DNA from: Platanthera guangdongensis
Taxonomy: Eukaryota; Streptophyta; Magnoliopsida; Asparagales; Orchidaceae
Reading direction: 5' to 3'
Length of the DNA stretch: 64,000 nt
Assembly: GCA_039583875.1 (NCBI GenBank)
Contig: CM077165.1
Location: 79,534,757 to 79,598,756 of the forward strand
Numbering within the stretch: position 1 is the stretch's first letter; each line of letters begins with the position of its first letter. This document shows positions 1 to 9,945 of the stretch, one piece after another. The position numbers were made by a program, and so were the translations under genes. The notes under the pieces are model-generated. The model was given only the letters and a program-made list of their open reading frames with translations. It had not been told where the DNA came from and did no database searches.

Positions 1-167
1 GGGATGAGATGGAGTTACACCAGTTAGCAGGCAGGCAGTTAACACAAGTGTCGATTGAGGAGTTCTCGCGCATATTCCTGGCCAAGCACTTACCAACGGC
101 ACAAAGCATTGGCATGGAAAATGAGTTCCAACGGCTAACGCAAGGAGAAGATAGTGTGGAGACGTAC
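1..167 (+). pseudogene. E1 gypsy Gag, N-terminal fragment (capsid part)
   Basis: This is the 3' part of the capsid region of a Ty3/gypsy Gag, open from the window edge to the insertion point of LTR1. The translation (residues reading WDEMELHQL, then FSRIFLAKHLP and FQRLTQGEDSVETY) follows the retrotransposon Gag pattern in which a Trp-rich segment precedes the F..F..KY.P and E-F..L.QG motifs. The frame continues across the inserted LTR: the codons ending in Val-Glu-Thr-Tyr at 167 resume at 3808 with Leu-Tyr-Glu-Phe, the usual next residues of this domain. Capsid protein would form the cytoplasmic virus-like particle. The start codon and the 5' LTR of E1 lie outside the window. Confidence 0.85.
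163..167. repeat. Target-site duplication CGTAC (left copy) of LTR1
   Basis: CGTAC at 163-167 is repeated at 3803-3807, directly abutting the TG and CA ends of LTR1. A 5-bp duplication is what retroviral-type integrases leave. Confidence 0.93.
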
Positions 168-286
168 TGTAACGTCCCGATTCGTGCTAGGCACCCGTGC
201 GAGTTTTGAGTCAGGAGGGCAGGCTTGAGTTCAGGAAAGTGGAGGAAAAATGGCGGCACTTGTGGACTGGAGAAGTTAGTCCAGAG

Positions 287-985
287 CAGGTTACACGCCC
301 TGGGTCACGGGCGTGACCCAGGGGCGTGACTGAAGGTACTCGAGTAGCTGCCGAGGTTACTCTAGTAGTTTCCAAAGTACTCGAGTGAAGTGGGTTACAC
401 TCCCTGGGTCACTGGCGTGACCCAGGGGCGTGATTGAAGGTACTCGAGTAGCTGCCGAGGTTACTCGAGTAGTTTCCACAGTACTTGAGTAAAGTGGGTT
501 ACACGCCCTGGGTCACGGGCGTGACCCAGGGGCGTGACTTAAGATACTCGAGTAGGTGCTAAAAGTATTCGAGTAGTTGCCAAAGGTACTCGAGTAGGTG
601 GTTGGTTCTCGAGTGAGAGGGTTACATGCCCTATATCACGGGCGTGCCTGGGGTGTGTTCTCCGGTCGATGATTTTAAGAGAGTTCAACGAATTCTCCGT
701 TCGACGATTTTTGTCTGAGTTCGACGATTCAGGTGTCACGCCCCACGTCACGGGCGTGACCATGGGTGTGACTGGGGCGTGTTCTCCGTTCGACGATTTT
801 AAGTGAGTTCGACGAATTCTCGATAGTTGAGTTTGACGATTTAGGTATCACGCCCCATGTCATGGGCGTGACTTGACTGACACGGGCGTGTACGTCCTAT
901 CCGCCATTATAGATCGAACCGACAACGTAACCGCCTGTAACGCTTCGTCGAGCGGGACACGGGTAAGGACACGGGCGTGTCCATA
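287..985. repeat. Palindromic U3 array of LTR1
   Basis: Three units of about 105-120 bp (starting near 289, 392 and 499) each hold a long dyad around CACGGGCGTG (GGGTCACGGGCGTGACCC) followed by several TACTCGAGTA palindromes. Degenerate units follow, with TTCGACGATT and more CACGGGCGTG. Exact CACGGGCGTG copies are at 306, 514, 637, 749, 881 and 970. The array ends about 20 bp before the TATA box, a position typical of U3 enhancers. It has no coding potential. Confidence 0.9.
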
Positions 986-999
986 CCCGTGTCACATTA

Positions 1000-1010
1000 T
1001 ATATATAAGG
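1000..1010 (+). promoter_or_regulatory. TATA box of LTR1
   Basis: TATATATAAGG sits just after the U3 palindrome array and before a pyrimidine-rich stretch (CATTTCACTCTTCTTCCC) where transcription could start. The position fits the U3/R boundary of an LTR promoter. The call rests on sequence and position only. Confidence 0.65.
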
Positions 1011-2410
1011 AACAGTGGAAAAACCCTAGCCATTTCACTCTTCTTCCCAGCCGTATTTTTCGGAGAGAAGTCCTGTGGAGAAGGAGAGTTTGCTGGAGGA
1101 AGATCTAGGGAAGGAGATACGCCATCGTCGTAAAGGAGAGGATGTCGCCGCGAAGAATCACAAGGTCTATGGTCGGAAATGGAACCACTAGAAATGAAGT
1201 GAGTTTCCTACCCTCTCCCTTGGTGCTATATCTGTAGTTATTTTCCTAGGCGAGACATCGACTCAAGAGAGTTTTGATGGAGAGGAGGAGTTTTCTAGGA
1301 AAGGCCATGCTAGGACTTGTGTCCTAGGTTTTAGATCTCTTCAACCACTCCCTTCTTCTATGTGATGATAGGGGATGGTTTCATGAAGGGTATTGGCCTC
1401 TTTAGGTTGAATAAGGGAGGAGGTTTTCTGGAATGATTTGGGAAGATCGCTTTGAGGAGGAAGATGAACCGATGTCGTTCATTCTGCCTCAAGATGCGTG
1501 CTGAATCTGTATTCTGCGCGCAGTGATCTTCTAAGCCATTTTGATGAATGATATGGCCAGATCTGGGCTTTCGCCTAAACACGAAAGTTGAAGCCCTTGC
1601 AAATACCTTTCCAACGAGTGGCTGCACGACTTTAGGCGATATTTGTATCCACGGTAAAGTCTGAATGAATATGCTGTTCAATAAATCCTGCATGCAGAAA
1701 TTTTGTTTTGTACGCAGCGGACTTCAAGTCTGATTTCTAATAGGACACACTCAAATCTGGCTTGATGTCTGAATACAAAAGTTGTAGCCCATGGAAAGAC
1801 CTTTCCATCGAGGGGTTACACGTCTTCACCAGATTTCTGTATCTTCAGGAATCTCCGGTCGAATTTGCTGCCCAGATTTACCCTGCACCTAAATTCTGGG
1901 CTTATATAATATGGATTTGGATTCAGTGGAATTAATATTGCAAGTTACTTGGCTTGGATGAACTCTTTTATGAGTAATCATTTTTTTTGCATGATTGATG
2001 GATTTTATTAATCAGATTTCATATAATCCAATTGTGAAGCAAGCTTACTTAAACGAATTGACTTGATAGAAATTGATAGATGGTTATTTATGCACTTCAT
2101 GTTTATAATATGTTGTTATCCTTTGGAAAGATTGATGGATCTTTATACGCGCATCATGTTTTTTAATATGTTTGTACTTTTGGAAAGATTGATAGATTTT
2201 TATATGCGCATCATGTTTGTACTATGTTGTCATCATTTGGAAAGTCATGTAGAAGAATAAATTATGACCATGAGTATGTTTGATTAATGGAATGAGTTTA
2301 GTAGTCCAATACTTAGAGCGTCATCTCCCTACGGGTAGTATTGTGAGTGGGTGTGAGTGCGGTGTTGACCGTCACTTGTTTGGTTTGTGTTGAGATAGGT
2401 ATGGACGGAT

Positions 2411-2812
2411 GGTTGGGCTTGGTCCTCGGTGTTCACGTCCCGGGGCTCCTTCTGTGTCAGGTGGATGGTTGGGCTTGGTCCTCGTGCCTTTTTCCCGAGG
2501 CTCCTTCCATGTCATGATGATGTGGAATTTGCATGTGGTGTGAGTCGACACGCGGTGTCCTAATCCTGGGTTATGGATAGTGTGGCTGGTCTACGGGCTT
2601 TCCAGTCGTCACACCGACGGGAGTCGACAGTTAGACTTTGGGCAGTTGGGCTTGGTCCTCGGTGTTCACATCCCGGGGCTCCTTCCGTGCCAGGTGAACG
2701 GTTGGGCTTGGTCATCGTGCTCACTCCGAGGCTCCTTCCGGGTCACACAAGGTTAGTTCGGGGCTTGGTCCTCGGTGCACATCTACCCGAGGCTCCCGCT
2801 GGGCCATAGTAC
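2411..2812 (+). repeat. GC-rich 55-bp tandem repeat in LTR1
   Basis: The phrase GGTTGGGCTTGGTCCTCG followed by CCCGGGGCTCCTTC recurs near 2411, 2467, 2644, 2700 and 2758, giving five degenerate copies of a roughly 55-bp unit with one longer gap (2520-2640). A short ORF across it is only a by-product of its GC content. Function unknown; probably part of the transcribed LTR leader. Confidence 0.75.
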
Positions 2813-3067
2813 GCATGGGCTCCGCTGTTGTGTTCTTAGCATTGAGGCGTACGGAGGCCTAGGTGAAGTAGTGTGGATACCCTCCTAGTAGTAGAAGTGC
2901 CCGTTCTACTGTCATCGCCTGGCTACGACGGCTGATGCCTGAGAGGTTAGCTACCTGCTCGAAAAGTGGGAACTACAATCTATGTCGACATAGCAATTGC
3001 ATGTGTGTGATCATGGGTGAGTCATTGCATAGAATACATAGCATTTCATAACATTGCACAACAAGAT

Positions 3068-3109
3068 ACTCATCGTATAAATTTGTATGGGCACTCTTAT
3101 ACGATGAGT
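3068..3109 (+). other. Stem-loop hp1 in LTR1 (12-bp perfect stem)
   Basis: ACTCATCGTATA at 3068-3079 pairs perfectly with TATACGATGAGT at 3098-3109. The 18-nt loop contains TTTGTATGGGCA. The structure lies about 700 bp from the 3' end of the LTR, downstream of the TATA box, so it would be in the transcript. The same loop core recurs in hp2 and in the E6 and M LTRs. Confidence 0.8.
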
Positions 3110-3129
3110 TACCTTTATGTAACCCGATC

Positions 3130-3169
3130 CTTAACTTATAAGTTTGTATGGACATTCTTATAAGTTAAG
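3130..3169 (+). other. Stem-loop hp2 in LTR1 (13-bp perfect stem)
   Basis: CTTAACTTATAAG at 3130-3142 pairs perfectly with CTTATAAGTTAAG at 3157-3169 around the 14-nt loop TTTGTATGGACATT. The stem sequence differs from hp1 but the loop core is shared. Confidence 0.8.
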
Positions 3170-3807
3170 TTACTTTCCTGTTGTTACTTATACTTATTAG
3201 TTTACTATAGCTCTTCAATAACTACTACATTATGATACTGTTACTCTTATAGTATTGCCACCTTCTTGTACTTCTTTACTTATATATTACCCTTGTTCCT
3301 TCTCTCCGCCCGATGCCGAGGAGTCGCCGGGGGAGCAGATGTGAAGCCACGTAGTCGTTTCGACTAACAGTTGCTACGTCTTCCTTTTAGGAGGTCATGC
3401 CGCAGGTAGAGAAGCCGCGGACTACGCAGCAGGACAGCCAGGCCAGGATGATAGGGCCTGAAGTGACGGTGTCGTCGATACCGTCGGTCACAGATGTGAG
3501 TGTTGAGAGGATTTGATGTAGCCCCTTTTTGGGCAATTTCTATAGCTGTACTCGGATTTGTAGAAGCATGTTTTAGCTTCTCTTTTGTTGTACTGATTTG
3601 GACATTAATACTTAGTGTGGATTGACTTTTCTTGCTTATATTTTGGTTGGGTTGGCATGTTTATTGATATTATTGTAGCCGGCGGAATAGGCGTCTTGTA
3701 GTACAGGTTAGCCCGTGTGCTAATGCTACCGCAAGGTGGCTGTTCCGGGCATAAGACCCCACTTCGTGTCGTGTTTTGGGATCCGGGAGGGGGGGTCTTA
3801 CACGTAC

Positions 3808-4368
3808 CTGTATGAGTTCACACTGTTGGGACGATATGCGGGTTCGATCTTCGCCGATGAGGAGCAGAAAACCATTAGGTTCTATGAAGGCTTGCAGGAT
3901 GAGTTGCGATTCCTGCTGTCGAGTTCAGTGAACCAAGGGTTCCAGGCATTGGTTGATACTGCGTGCGTGCTGGAGAAAGACATGAAGAGGGTGCAAGGAA
4001 AGTGGGACTTGGCTGTGACAAATCCAGAGTTCAAGATGCCCCGACCTAGGAAATCGTATTACAAAAATAAATGGGGCAAGAGGTCTGAGTTGTCTGGACA
4101 AGATCCTTCTACGGTTTCATCGGGTGCAACGTCGGGGGCCACTTCAAGGCCGGAGACTCGTACTTGCTTTACTTTTGGAAGAGTGGGGCATATCGCCCGT
4201 GACTGTCAGATTGGCCCGTCAAAGGGAGAAAAGAAGGCGGGAATGTCTTATGCTGAGAAGGGGAAGACAGTGGTGGAGTCCTCTGCATCCCAGGCGCAGC
4301 CCCGAGTCTACAACCTTGGCCTGCAGGAGGCCATAAAGCAAAGTGACGTCGCCACAGGTATGATTTAA
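3808..4368 (+). pseudogene. E1 gypsy Gag, C-terminal part with damaged zinc knuckle
   Basis: This continues the E1 Gag frame after LTR1 (Leu-Tyr-Glu-Phe-Thr at 3808). It covers the end of capsid (residues like KTIRFYEGLQDELRFLL), a basic linker and a nucleocapsid knuckle CFTFGRVGHIARDC at about 4168-4209. The family knuckle is CX2CX4HX4C; here the second Cys is Phe, so zinc binding should be lost. A TAA at 4366-4368 ends the frame and pol continues in another frame from 4373. The apparent ATG upstream at 3736 lies inside LTR1 and is not a true start. Confidence 0.88.
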
Positions 4369-4372
4369 GTTA

Positions 4373-4642
4373 TTGCATTATTTTGCTGATTGCATGCTTT
4401 GTTTATGGATTGTGTGTGATGTGATTGCCACAGGCTTTGTTATGATTCAGAACATGCTGGTGAGAGCACTATTTGATACGAGTTCTTTGCATTCATTTCT
4501 GTCTAAGGACTTCATAACTCGAATTGGAGTACCTTGTCATGTGAAGACAGAGAGCATGAGGGTGCTATCACCGAATGGTTGTTTGATGCTTGCGGATCGG
4601 GCTTGCGATATGGCGTTTTAAATTTGAAGTCGGGATTTCTGT
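4373..4642 (+). pseudogene. E1 gypsy aspartic protease remnant
   Basis: The frame holds the plant gypsy protease signature as ALFDTSSLHSF (about 4469-4501), where the family has D-[ST]-G-A-[ST]-H-S-F. The Gly of the D-T-G triad is Ser, which should abolish activity. In-frame stops near 4619 break the end of the domain. The pattern resumes in the same frame with VIFGMDWL (about 4676-4699), the flap/linker motif preceding reverse transcriptase. It would have processed the Gag-Pol polyprotein. Confidence 0.8.
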
Positions 4643-5692
4643 TTGACTGCATCTGTACTGCCGATATCGGAATTCGATGTGATCTTTGGTATGGACTGGC
4701 TCGCGGAGCAGCATGCCTTTATTGATTGTAATGACAAAGAGGTCATACTGTGCCATAATACCGAGCATGAGACTAAGTTTGCTGGTATGCGAGGAGTGGA
4801 TGGGACCTTGCTGTCTGCACTCCAAGTCGTCAAGGCTATTCGGAAGGGCGCGAAGTTATACTTCACGCTGATTCAGGCTGAGGAGCCCAAGGCCAGTGTG
4901 AGTGATGTTCCAGTTGTGTCGGAGTTTGCAGATATGTTTCCTAAGGATCTTCCTGGGCTACCACCCCAGCGGGAGATCGAATTCACGATTGAGCTGGTGC
5001 CGGGTGCGAAACCTGTGGACCGCTCGGCATATCACGTCTCACCAAAGGAAATGGCTGAGTTAAAAGTCCAATTGCAAAAGTTGCTAGAGCAGGGATATAT
5101 ACGCCCAAGTATGTCACCTTGGAGTGCACCTTTTCTGTTTGTGAAAAAGAAGGACGGTGGTTTGCTGTTATGTATTGACTACTGCGAATTGAATAAGCTG
5201 ACAGAGAAAAATAAGTATCCGATTCCACGGATAGATGAATTGTTCGATCAACTAGTGGGATCCACCGTCTACTCTAAATTGGATTTGAAATCTGGATATT
5301 ACCAGTTGAGGATTCGGGAAGGTGACATTCCCAAGACCGCATTTGGAACACGCTACGGTCATTATGAGTTCACGGTAATGCTGTTTGGGCTACGCAATGC
5401 GCCATCGGTGTTCATAGACCTGATGCACCGAATGTTTCGAGAGTACTTGGACTTGTTCGTGATTGTATTCATTGATGATATCTTGGTGTACTCTCAATCT
5501 GAAGCTGATCATGCAAACAACTTGCGGTTGGTGTTGCACACTTTGTGAAGGAATAAGCTCTATACCATATTCTCGAAGTGCACGTTTTGGCTGTCGTCGG
5601 TGGCTTTTCTTGGCCATGTGGTAAGTGAAGAGGGCATAACAGTGGATTCATCAAAGATAAGAGCCATTCAGGAGTGGCCGGTGTTGTCTTAG
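4643..5692 (+). pseudogene. E1 gypsy reverse transcriptase
   Basis: This would copy the element RNA into DNA within the particle. Ordered motifs are visible: the linker VIFGMDWL, the proximal motif [32 protein letters not shown] (family DYRELNKLT, so Arg to Cys), the [14 protein letters not shown] block, the [12 protein letters not shown] block and the catalytic FIDDILVYS at about 5467-5493. TGA at 5546-5548 falls where relatives have Arg, consistent with CGA to TGA. The frame continues to [17 protein letters not shown] and ends at TAG 5690-5692. The catalytic Asp pair is present but the stops make it a pseudogene. Confidence 0.93.
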
Positions 5693-6469
5693 GTGGCCGA
5701 AGTCAGGAGTTTCCTTGGACTGGCAGGCTACTACAGACGGTTTGTGGAGAACTTCTCGCGGATCGCCTTGCCTCTGACCACACTAACGAAAAAGGATCAA
5801 AAGTTCGTTTGGATGCCGGAGTGCGCGCGAGCTTTTGAAGAGCTAAAAAGTAGGATGGTCACGACGCCTGTGTTAACATCGCCATGTGGTACCGACGGAT
5901 ATGAGATCTATAGTGATGCTTCAGGGAGCGGCTTAAGCTGCGTTCTTCTACAGTTTGGAAAGGTGATTGCTTATGGCTCACGCCAGTTGAAAGTGCATGA
6001 GCGAAATTATCCCGTCCTCGACTTGGAGTTGGAGGCGGTGATCTTTGCACTGGAGATATGGCGACATTATCTTTATGGCGTAAACGTGGATATCATTACG
6101 GACCATAAGAGCCTAAAGTACTTATTGGAGCAGAAGGATCTGAATATGCGACAACGAAGGTGGCTGGAGTTCCTTGGGGACTACACCTTTGAGATTCATT
6201 ATACTCCCGGGAAGGGAAACGTGGTCGCTGATGCCTTGAGTCGGAGGGATCCGGCAAGGGCAAATTGGTTGCAGATGCACGATGAGCGTTTGATCCAGGA
6301 GTTGGAAGAGTTAGAGATTTTTTGTGTTGACAAGAATTCCACAGCCGATGCATGTTTTAACTGGACGGAGGTACAATATGACCTGGCGAATAGGATCCGA
6401 CGAGCAATGGAGCTGGATGAAAGTCTCCAACGCTATGCCAAAAGTGGGCAAGATGGCCAATTCTCCTAG
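5693..6469 (+). pseudogene. E1 gypsy RT connection and RNase H
   Basis: Same frame as the RT. It opens with [19 protein letters not shown] (RT thumb/connection), then the RNase H domain with [45 protein letters not shown] and the end motif [13 protein letters not shown]. The acidic residues of the D-E-D-D set are recognisable. RNase H removes RNA from the RNA:DNA hybrid. The frame stops at TAG 6467-6469 and resumes directly in the integrase. Confidence 0.92.
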
Positions 6470-7390
6470 GATGACGGCCTTTTGTGGAAAGTGGGCCATT
6501 TGTGCGTCCCGAGTATGGGAAAGTTGCAAGAAGATTTGATGTACGAAGCTCACTTTACAAAGTACTCAATTCACCCTGGGAGCACAAATATGATCAAAGA
6601 CATGAAGAAGCTGTTCTGGTGGCCAGGACTCAAAAAGGATATAGTTCATTATGTAGCTAAAAGCCAAACTTGTGCTTTGGTGAAGGCGGAATGCCAGAAA
6701 CCTAGATGGTTCTTGAAGTCGTTGCCGATTCCGAAATGGAAGTTCGATGATATTTCAATGGATTTCGTGCACGGGTTGCTGAGGTCTCAATGTGGGAATG
6801 ATTCAATCTGGGTGATTGTAGACCGGTTAACGAAAGTGGCGCACTTCCTTCCGAACAAGCCGGACGATTCGGTGGACAGTTTGGCAAAACTTTATGTTGA
6901 AAAGATTTTATTGCTTCATGGTGTTTCTCGTAGCATCGTGAGAGATCGTGATGGGCGATTTACATCAAATGATTGGAGGCTAGTCCATCAGCTGTTGGGC
7001 ACGAAACAGACGTTCAGTATGGCTTTTCATCCCCAAACGGATGGCCAAACTGAGAGGACCAACAGAACAGTGGAAGATATGCTCCAAATGTGCGCCCTGG
7101 ACTTTGGGAAGAGATGGGAAGTTCATCTATATATGGTGGAGTTTTCCTACAACAATAGCTACCAAGCGAGCATTGGTATGACACCGTTTGAAGCTCTGTA
7201 TGGTCGGAAGTGTCGTACACCGTTAGTTTGGGCAGAAGCGGGCGAATCCAAATTGTATAGGCGTAAAGAAGTCAATGAAGCTAACTCAACAATACACGCT
7301 ATTCGGGAGCGGCTATTGATAGCCCAGGATCGACATGCAAAGTACTACAACGCCAAGCACCAGAATATGGAGTTCGCGGTGGGCAATTAG
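6470..7390 (+). pseudogene. E1 gypsy integrase
   Basis: This would insert the cDNA into chromatin. The N-terminal HHCC domain is seen as AHFTKYSIHPG...QTCALVK (about 6548-6690). The first Cys of the family CX2C is Ser, so the zinc site is incomplete. The DDE core follows: MDFVHGL, then VRDRDGRFTS and the Glu in PQTDGQTERTN, so the catalytic triad remains. FEALYGRKCRTPL closes the core. TAG at 7388-7390 interrupts it before the C-terminal domain. Confidence 0.92.
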
Positions 7391-7797
7391 GTATATTTCA
7401 AGATCAAACCCTTCAAAGGCTTGTCCAGGATTCGGCGTCTGAAAAAGTTGAGTCAGTGATATCTTGTTCCATTTGAAGTGGTGGAGCGAATTGGGGAAGC
7501 TGCATATCGGCTAGCTCTTTCGACAGACTTGGGTGGATTACATGATGTGTTTCACATCTCTGTACTTTGGAAAGCCGTTAAAGATCCAGCTCAAGTGATC
7601 AAGAATGATTTGTGCCGGTTGAGTATGGGCTAACGACGAAGGTTTAGCACATTCAGATCGAGGATCGAGCCGATAAACAGTTGCGGAACAAGACAATCGG
7701 GATGGTCAAAGTCCGGTGGGACAATTGTGGCCATGAAGAGCTAACATGGGAGCGAGAGCAGACCATGCGAGCTGAATTTCCCGAGCTGTTTGTGTAA
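7391..7797 (+). pseudogene. E1 integrase C-terminal domain and chromodomain-like tail
   Basis: The reading is broken by stops and at least one frameshift. Recognisable pieces are a YLVPFEVVERIGEAAYRLAL motif, LHDVFHISVL, and in another frame a tail like MVKVRWDNCGHEELTWERE ending at TAA 7795-7797. The V-W-x-N...TWE pattern is the chromodomain-like end of plant chromoviruses, thought to guide integration to heterochromatin. Confidence 0.78.
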
Positions 7798-7901
7798 ACT
7801 GTTATGCAGTGCGTGTCAAGGTATATTGAACTTTGGTGAAGTTATAACATCTTATTTTTGATGTCCTTACTGTGTACAAATTTCGGGACAAAATTTATTG
7901 T

Positions 7902-7914
7902 AAGGAGGGGAGGG
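7902..7914 (+). promoter_or_regulatory. Polypurine tract of E1
   Basis: AAGGAGGGGAGGG immediately precedes the TG that begins the 3' LTR at 7916. This is the plus-strand DNA primer site. The upstream TTTCGGGACAAAATTT stretch is also typical of plant gypsy 3' ends. Confidence 0.88.
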
Positions 7915-7915
7915 T

Positions 7916-9092
7916 TGTAATAACCCAAATCCCACGATTGGGTTCAAGTTGGGTGACACGGCCGGGGACACATGCGTGTCCCAGGGTGTGTCCTGCTCGG
8001 TATAGCCGAGCATTTTTCGACTGCTCGACGAACTGCACTCGACGAGTTCTTGAGAGGGAACATGCCCTACGACACGAGCGTATAAAGGGGCATGTCCCCC
8101 TATGGTCGACGAAGTTCGCTCGATGAAGTGCACGCTAGAGGCGTGTCTGTAGCCGTGTAAGGGCACACAGCCTATGACACGGGCGTGTCCCAGGCCGTGT
8201 CCTTTTCTGTATTTGTCTAGGGCCGGGAGGCCTGGTGAGCACAGGCAGGACACAGGTGTGTATCTGGGCACATGGACTGTGACACTGGCGTGTCACATGG
8301 CTGTGTCTTGCTCGAGTTGAGATGAGTGTATACCACCTGAGGTACACGACCACATGCACGGGCGTGTCTGAAGGCGTGTCAGGTCACATGGCCTGTGACA
8401 CGGTCGTGTCATATGGCCATGTACTCTTCTAGATGAGTCAGTTGTGTGTCGCTTAAGGTACACGGCCTGTGACACGAGCGTGTCACAGGCCGTGTCAGCC
8501 AAAAATTAGACTTTTGTGGCAAAATCGTGGCCGTCCATTTTCCTCAGCTAGGATCTGAGGGCCCAAGCTTCTCCCTACTACTTTAAGGCCGAGAATGGAG
8601 AAGAGAATCTCCATTTTGACTTGGCCATTCTCTTTCTACAAGCTAGAGAGAAGGGAGAGCAAGAGGAGGAGGAGAGAGAGGATTCGGCCACCGGTGGAGC
8701 TGCAGAGTTCCGATTCGAGATCCGCGACCAGCATTGTGGAGGCAAGGCCGCTGTAGTGCTTTCGAGCCGGCTAGAATTCCATGGCTTTGAAGAGGTCATC
8801 AATGGCAACGATCTTTCTTTCTTGGACATGTGAAGTCCTTCTATTAAGCATGTGCATGGGTTTCCACCACCAGAGGGTGGATTGCTAAGGGATTCCCTTG
8901 GGTTAATTCTTGGAATCCGCAATAGTTTGGCATATATATCTGGAAATGGAGTACGGAATAGGAATGTTGTGTGAAGCCCATCTGGACAGGTTGGTCTGGA
9001 TTGGTGATGTTGTATTTACGCACCAGAGAAGACTCCGTGGTTAAACATGTAGTTTGTGGAGTCGACGGGTTAGACCTGTGAAGGGTAGTAGC
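7916..9092 (+). repeat. E1 3' LTR, first part (to M insertion)
   Basis: The LTR starts TGTAATAACCC after the polypurine tract. It carries a U3 array (about 7952-8500) of CACGGGCGTGTCC-like dyads and CTCGACGA words, with exact CACGGGCGTG at 8178 and 8357. A less repetitive segment then runs to 9092, where element M is inserted in a tandem-repeat tract. The LTR resumes at 27544 and its end is not in the window. Confidence 0.85.
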
Positions 9093-9718
9093 TCTAATAC
9101 CCCCTTTTTTGAAATACCAGGGTCTTAGCCACATAACCGCCACTTTGCGGTGACACCTTCACGCCCGGGAAGGTCATCACTGTAAAACGCCGATCATGCC
9201 GGCCAAATCGATCACAACTGTAGAAAAATAATAAAGCAAGTCCACGCAAATCACATATATAATAAATAAACTCCACGAAGAGAGTGTCCACAGAAATAAT
9301 AAAAGTACTAAATCTTGGACTCATGCCCAGTACATCAAGTCCTCACTATATATCTCTCATCGCAGAAGCAAAACTAAAACAACTAGTAGCGAACAGGTCT
9401 CACAGTCCCTACCGTCTGAACACTAGTACAAGACTGCCCCATCTCCAAGCATGCCGACATCCGGGGCTGCTCCTCCATGCTGGGCTCCATGGTCCCCTAA
9501 AATGATGTGGTTCGAAAATCCTTAGTCTAAAAGACTAAGTCCTATCATCCCCCGCCCCTTCTCCCATGGCTCCTAGGAACCGAGCGGGAAGGAGGAAAGG
9601 AGAGGACATGAAGGTGGAGAATAACAAATTAGCAGATGACGGCGAAACTAAACTAGCAGTTCTATAGTATACATGATAAAATGAAGGTAAAAAAGCTGAA
9701 CAAGAAGAGTAACCTTAA

Positions 9719-9945
9719 CTTATGTGAAAACACATAAGCCAAGGAATCTTTTGTAGGGATCCTATCGTATAAAAAGTCCCATACTAATTTATATGATAGG
9801 GTGTCGGTTTTCTAGCAATCCTACATTTATATTTACTGAAATAAAACCTTAACTTATAAGCACGCTCGCGCGAACTTATAAACCAAGTGGTCGTTTTGTA
9901 GGGCCTATTGTATAGGCGTCCCATACCACTTATATAATAAGTGTC
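9719..9945 (-). other. Stem-loop cluster in M 3' LTR
   Basis: CTTATGTG AAAA CACATAAG forms a perfect hairpin at 9719-9738. CCTATCGTATAAA (9761-9773) pairs with TTTATATGATAGG (9788-9800) with one G-T wobble, around a loop that reads TTAGTATGGGACTT on the element strand. A weaker stem at about 9904-9943 has the same GTATGGGA loop core. The cluster recurs in the other M LTR near 23050-23270. It lies about 700 bp from the LTR 3' end, as in LTR1 and E6. Confidence 0.72.

Larger units (their letters stand above)
168..3802 (+). mobile_element. LTR1: solo gypsy LTR inserted in E1 gag
   Basis: A 3,635-bp LTR begins TGTAACGTCCC and ends GGTCTTACA, the TGTAA...TTACA termini of plant gypsy LTRs. It is flanked by a perfect 5-bp target duplication, CGTAC at 163-167 and 3803-3807. 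No primer site, gag or pol lies inside, so it is a solo LTR left by recombination between two LTRs. Removing it restores the E1 gag frame. In order it holds a palindromic U3 array (about 287-985), a TATA box at 1000, a 55-bp tandem repeat (2411-2812) and two perfect stem-loops (3068-3169). Those stem-loops also occur in M and E6, so it is probably related to those Tekay-like LTRs. Confidence 0.93.

Noticed and set aside
287..985. Regularly spaced palindromic repeats that might suggest a CRISPR array (also 35341-35700 and 21598-21945)
   Set aside because: This is plant nuclear DNA; repeats lie in LTR U3 regions, spacers are not unique uniform sequences, and there are no cas genes.
2573..2809. 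ORF of 78 codons in LTR1
   Set aside because: It is produced by the GC-rich 55-bp tandem repeat, has no recognisable domain and lies within a solo LTR.
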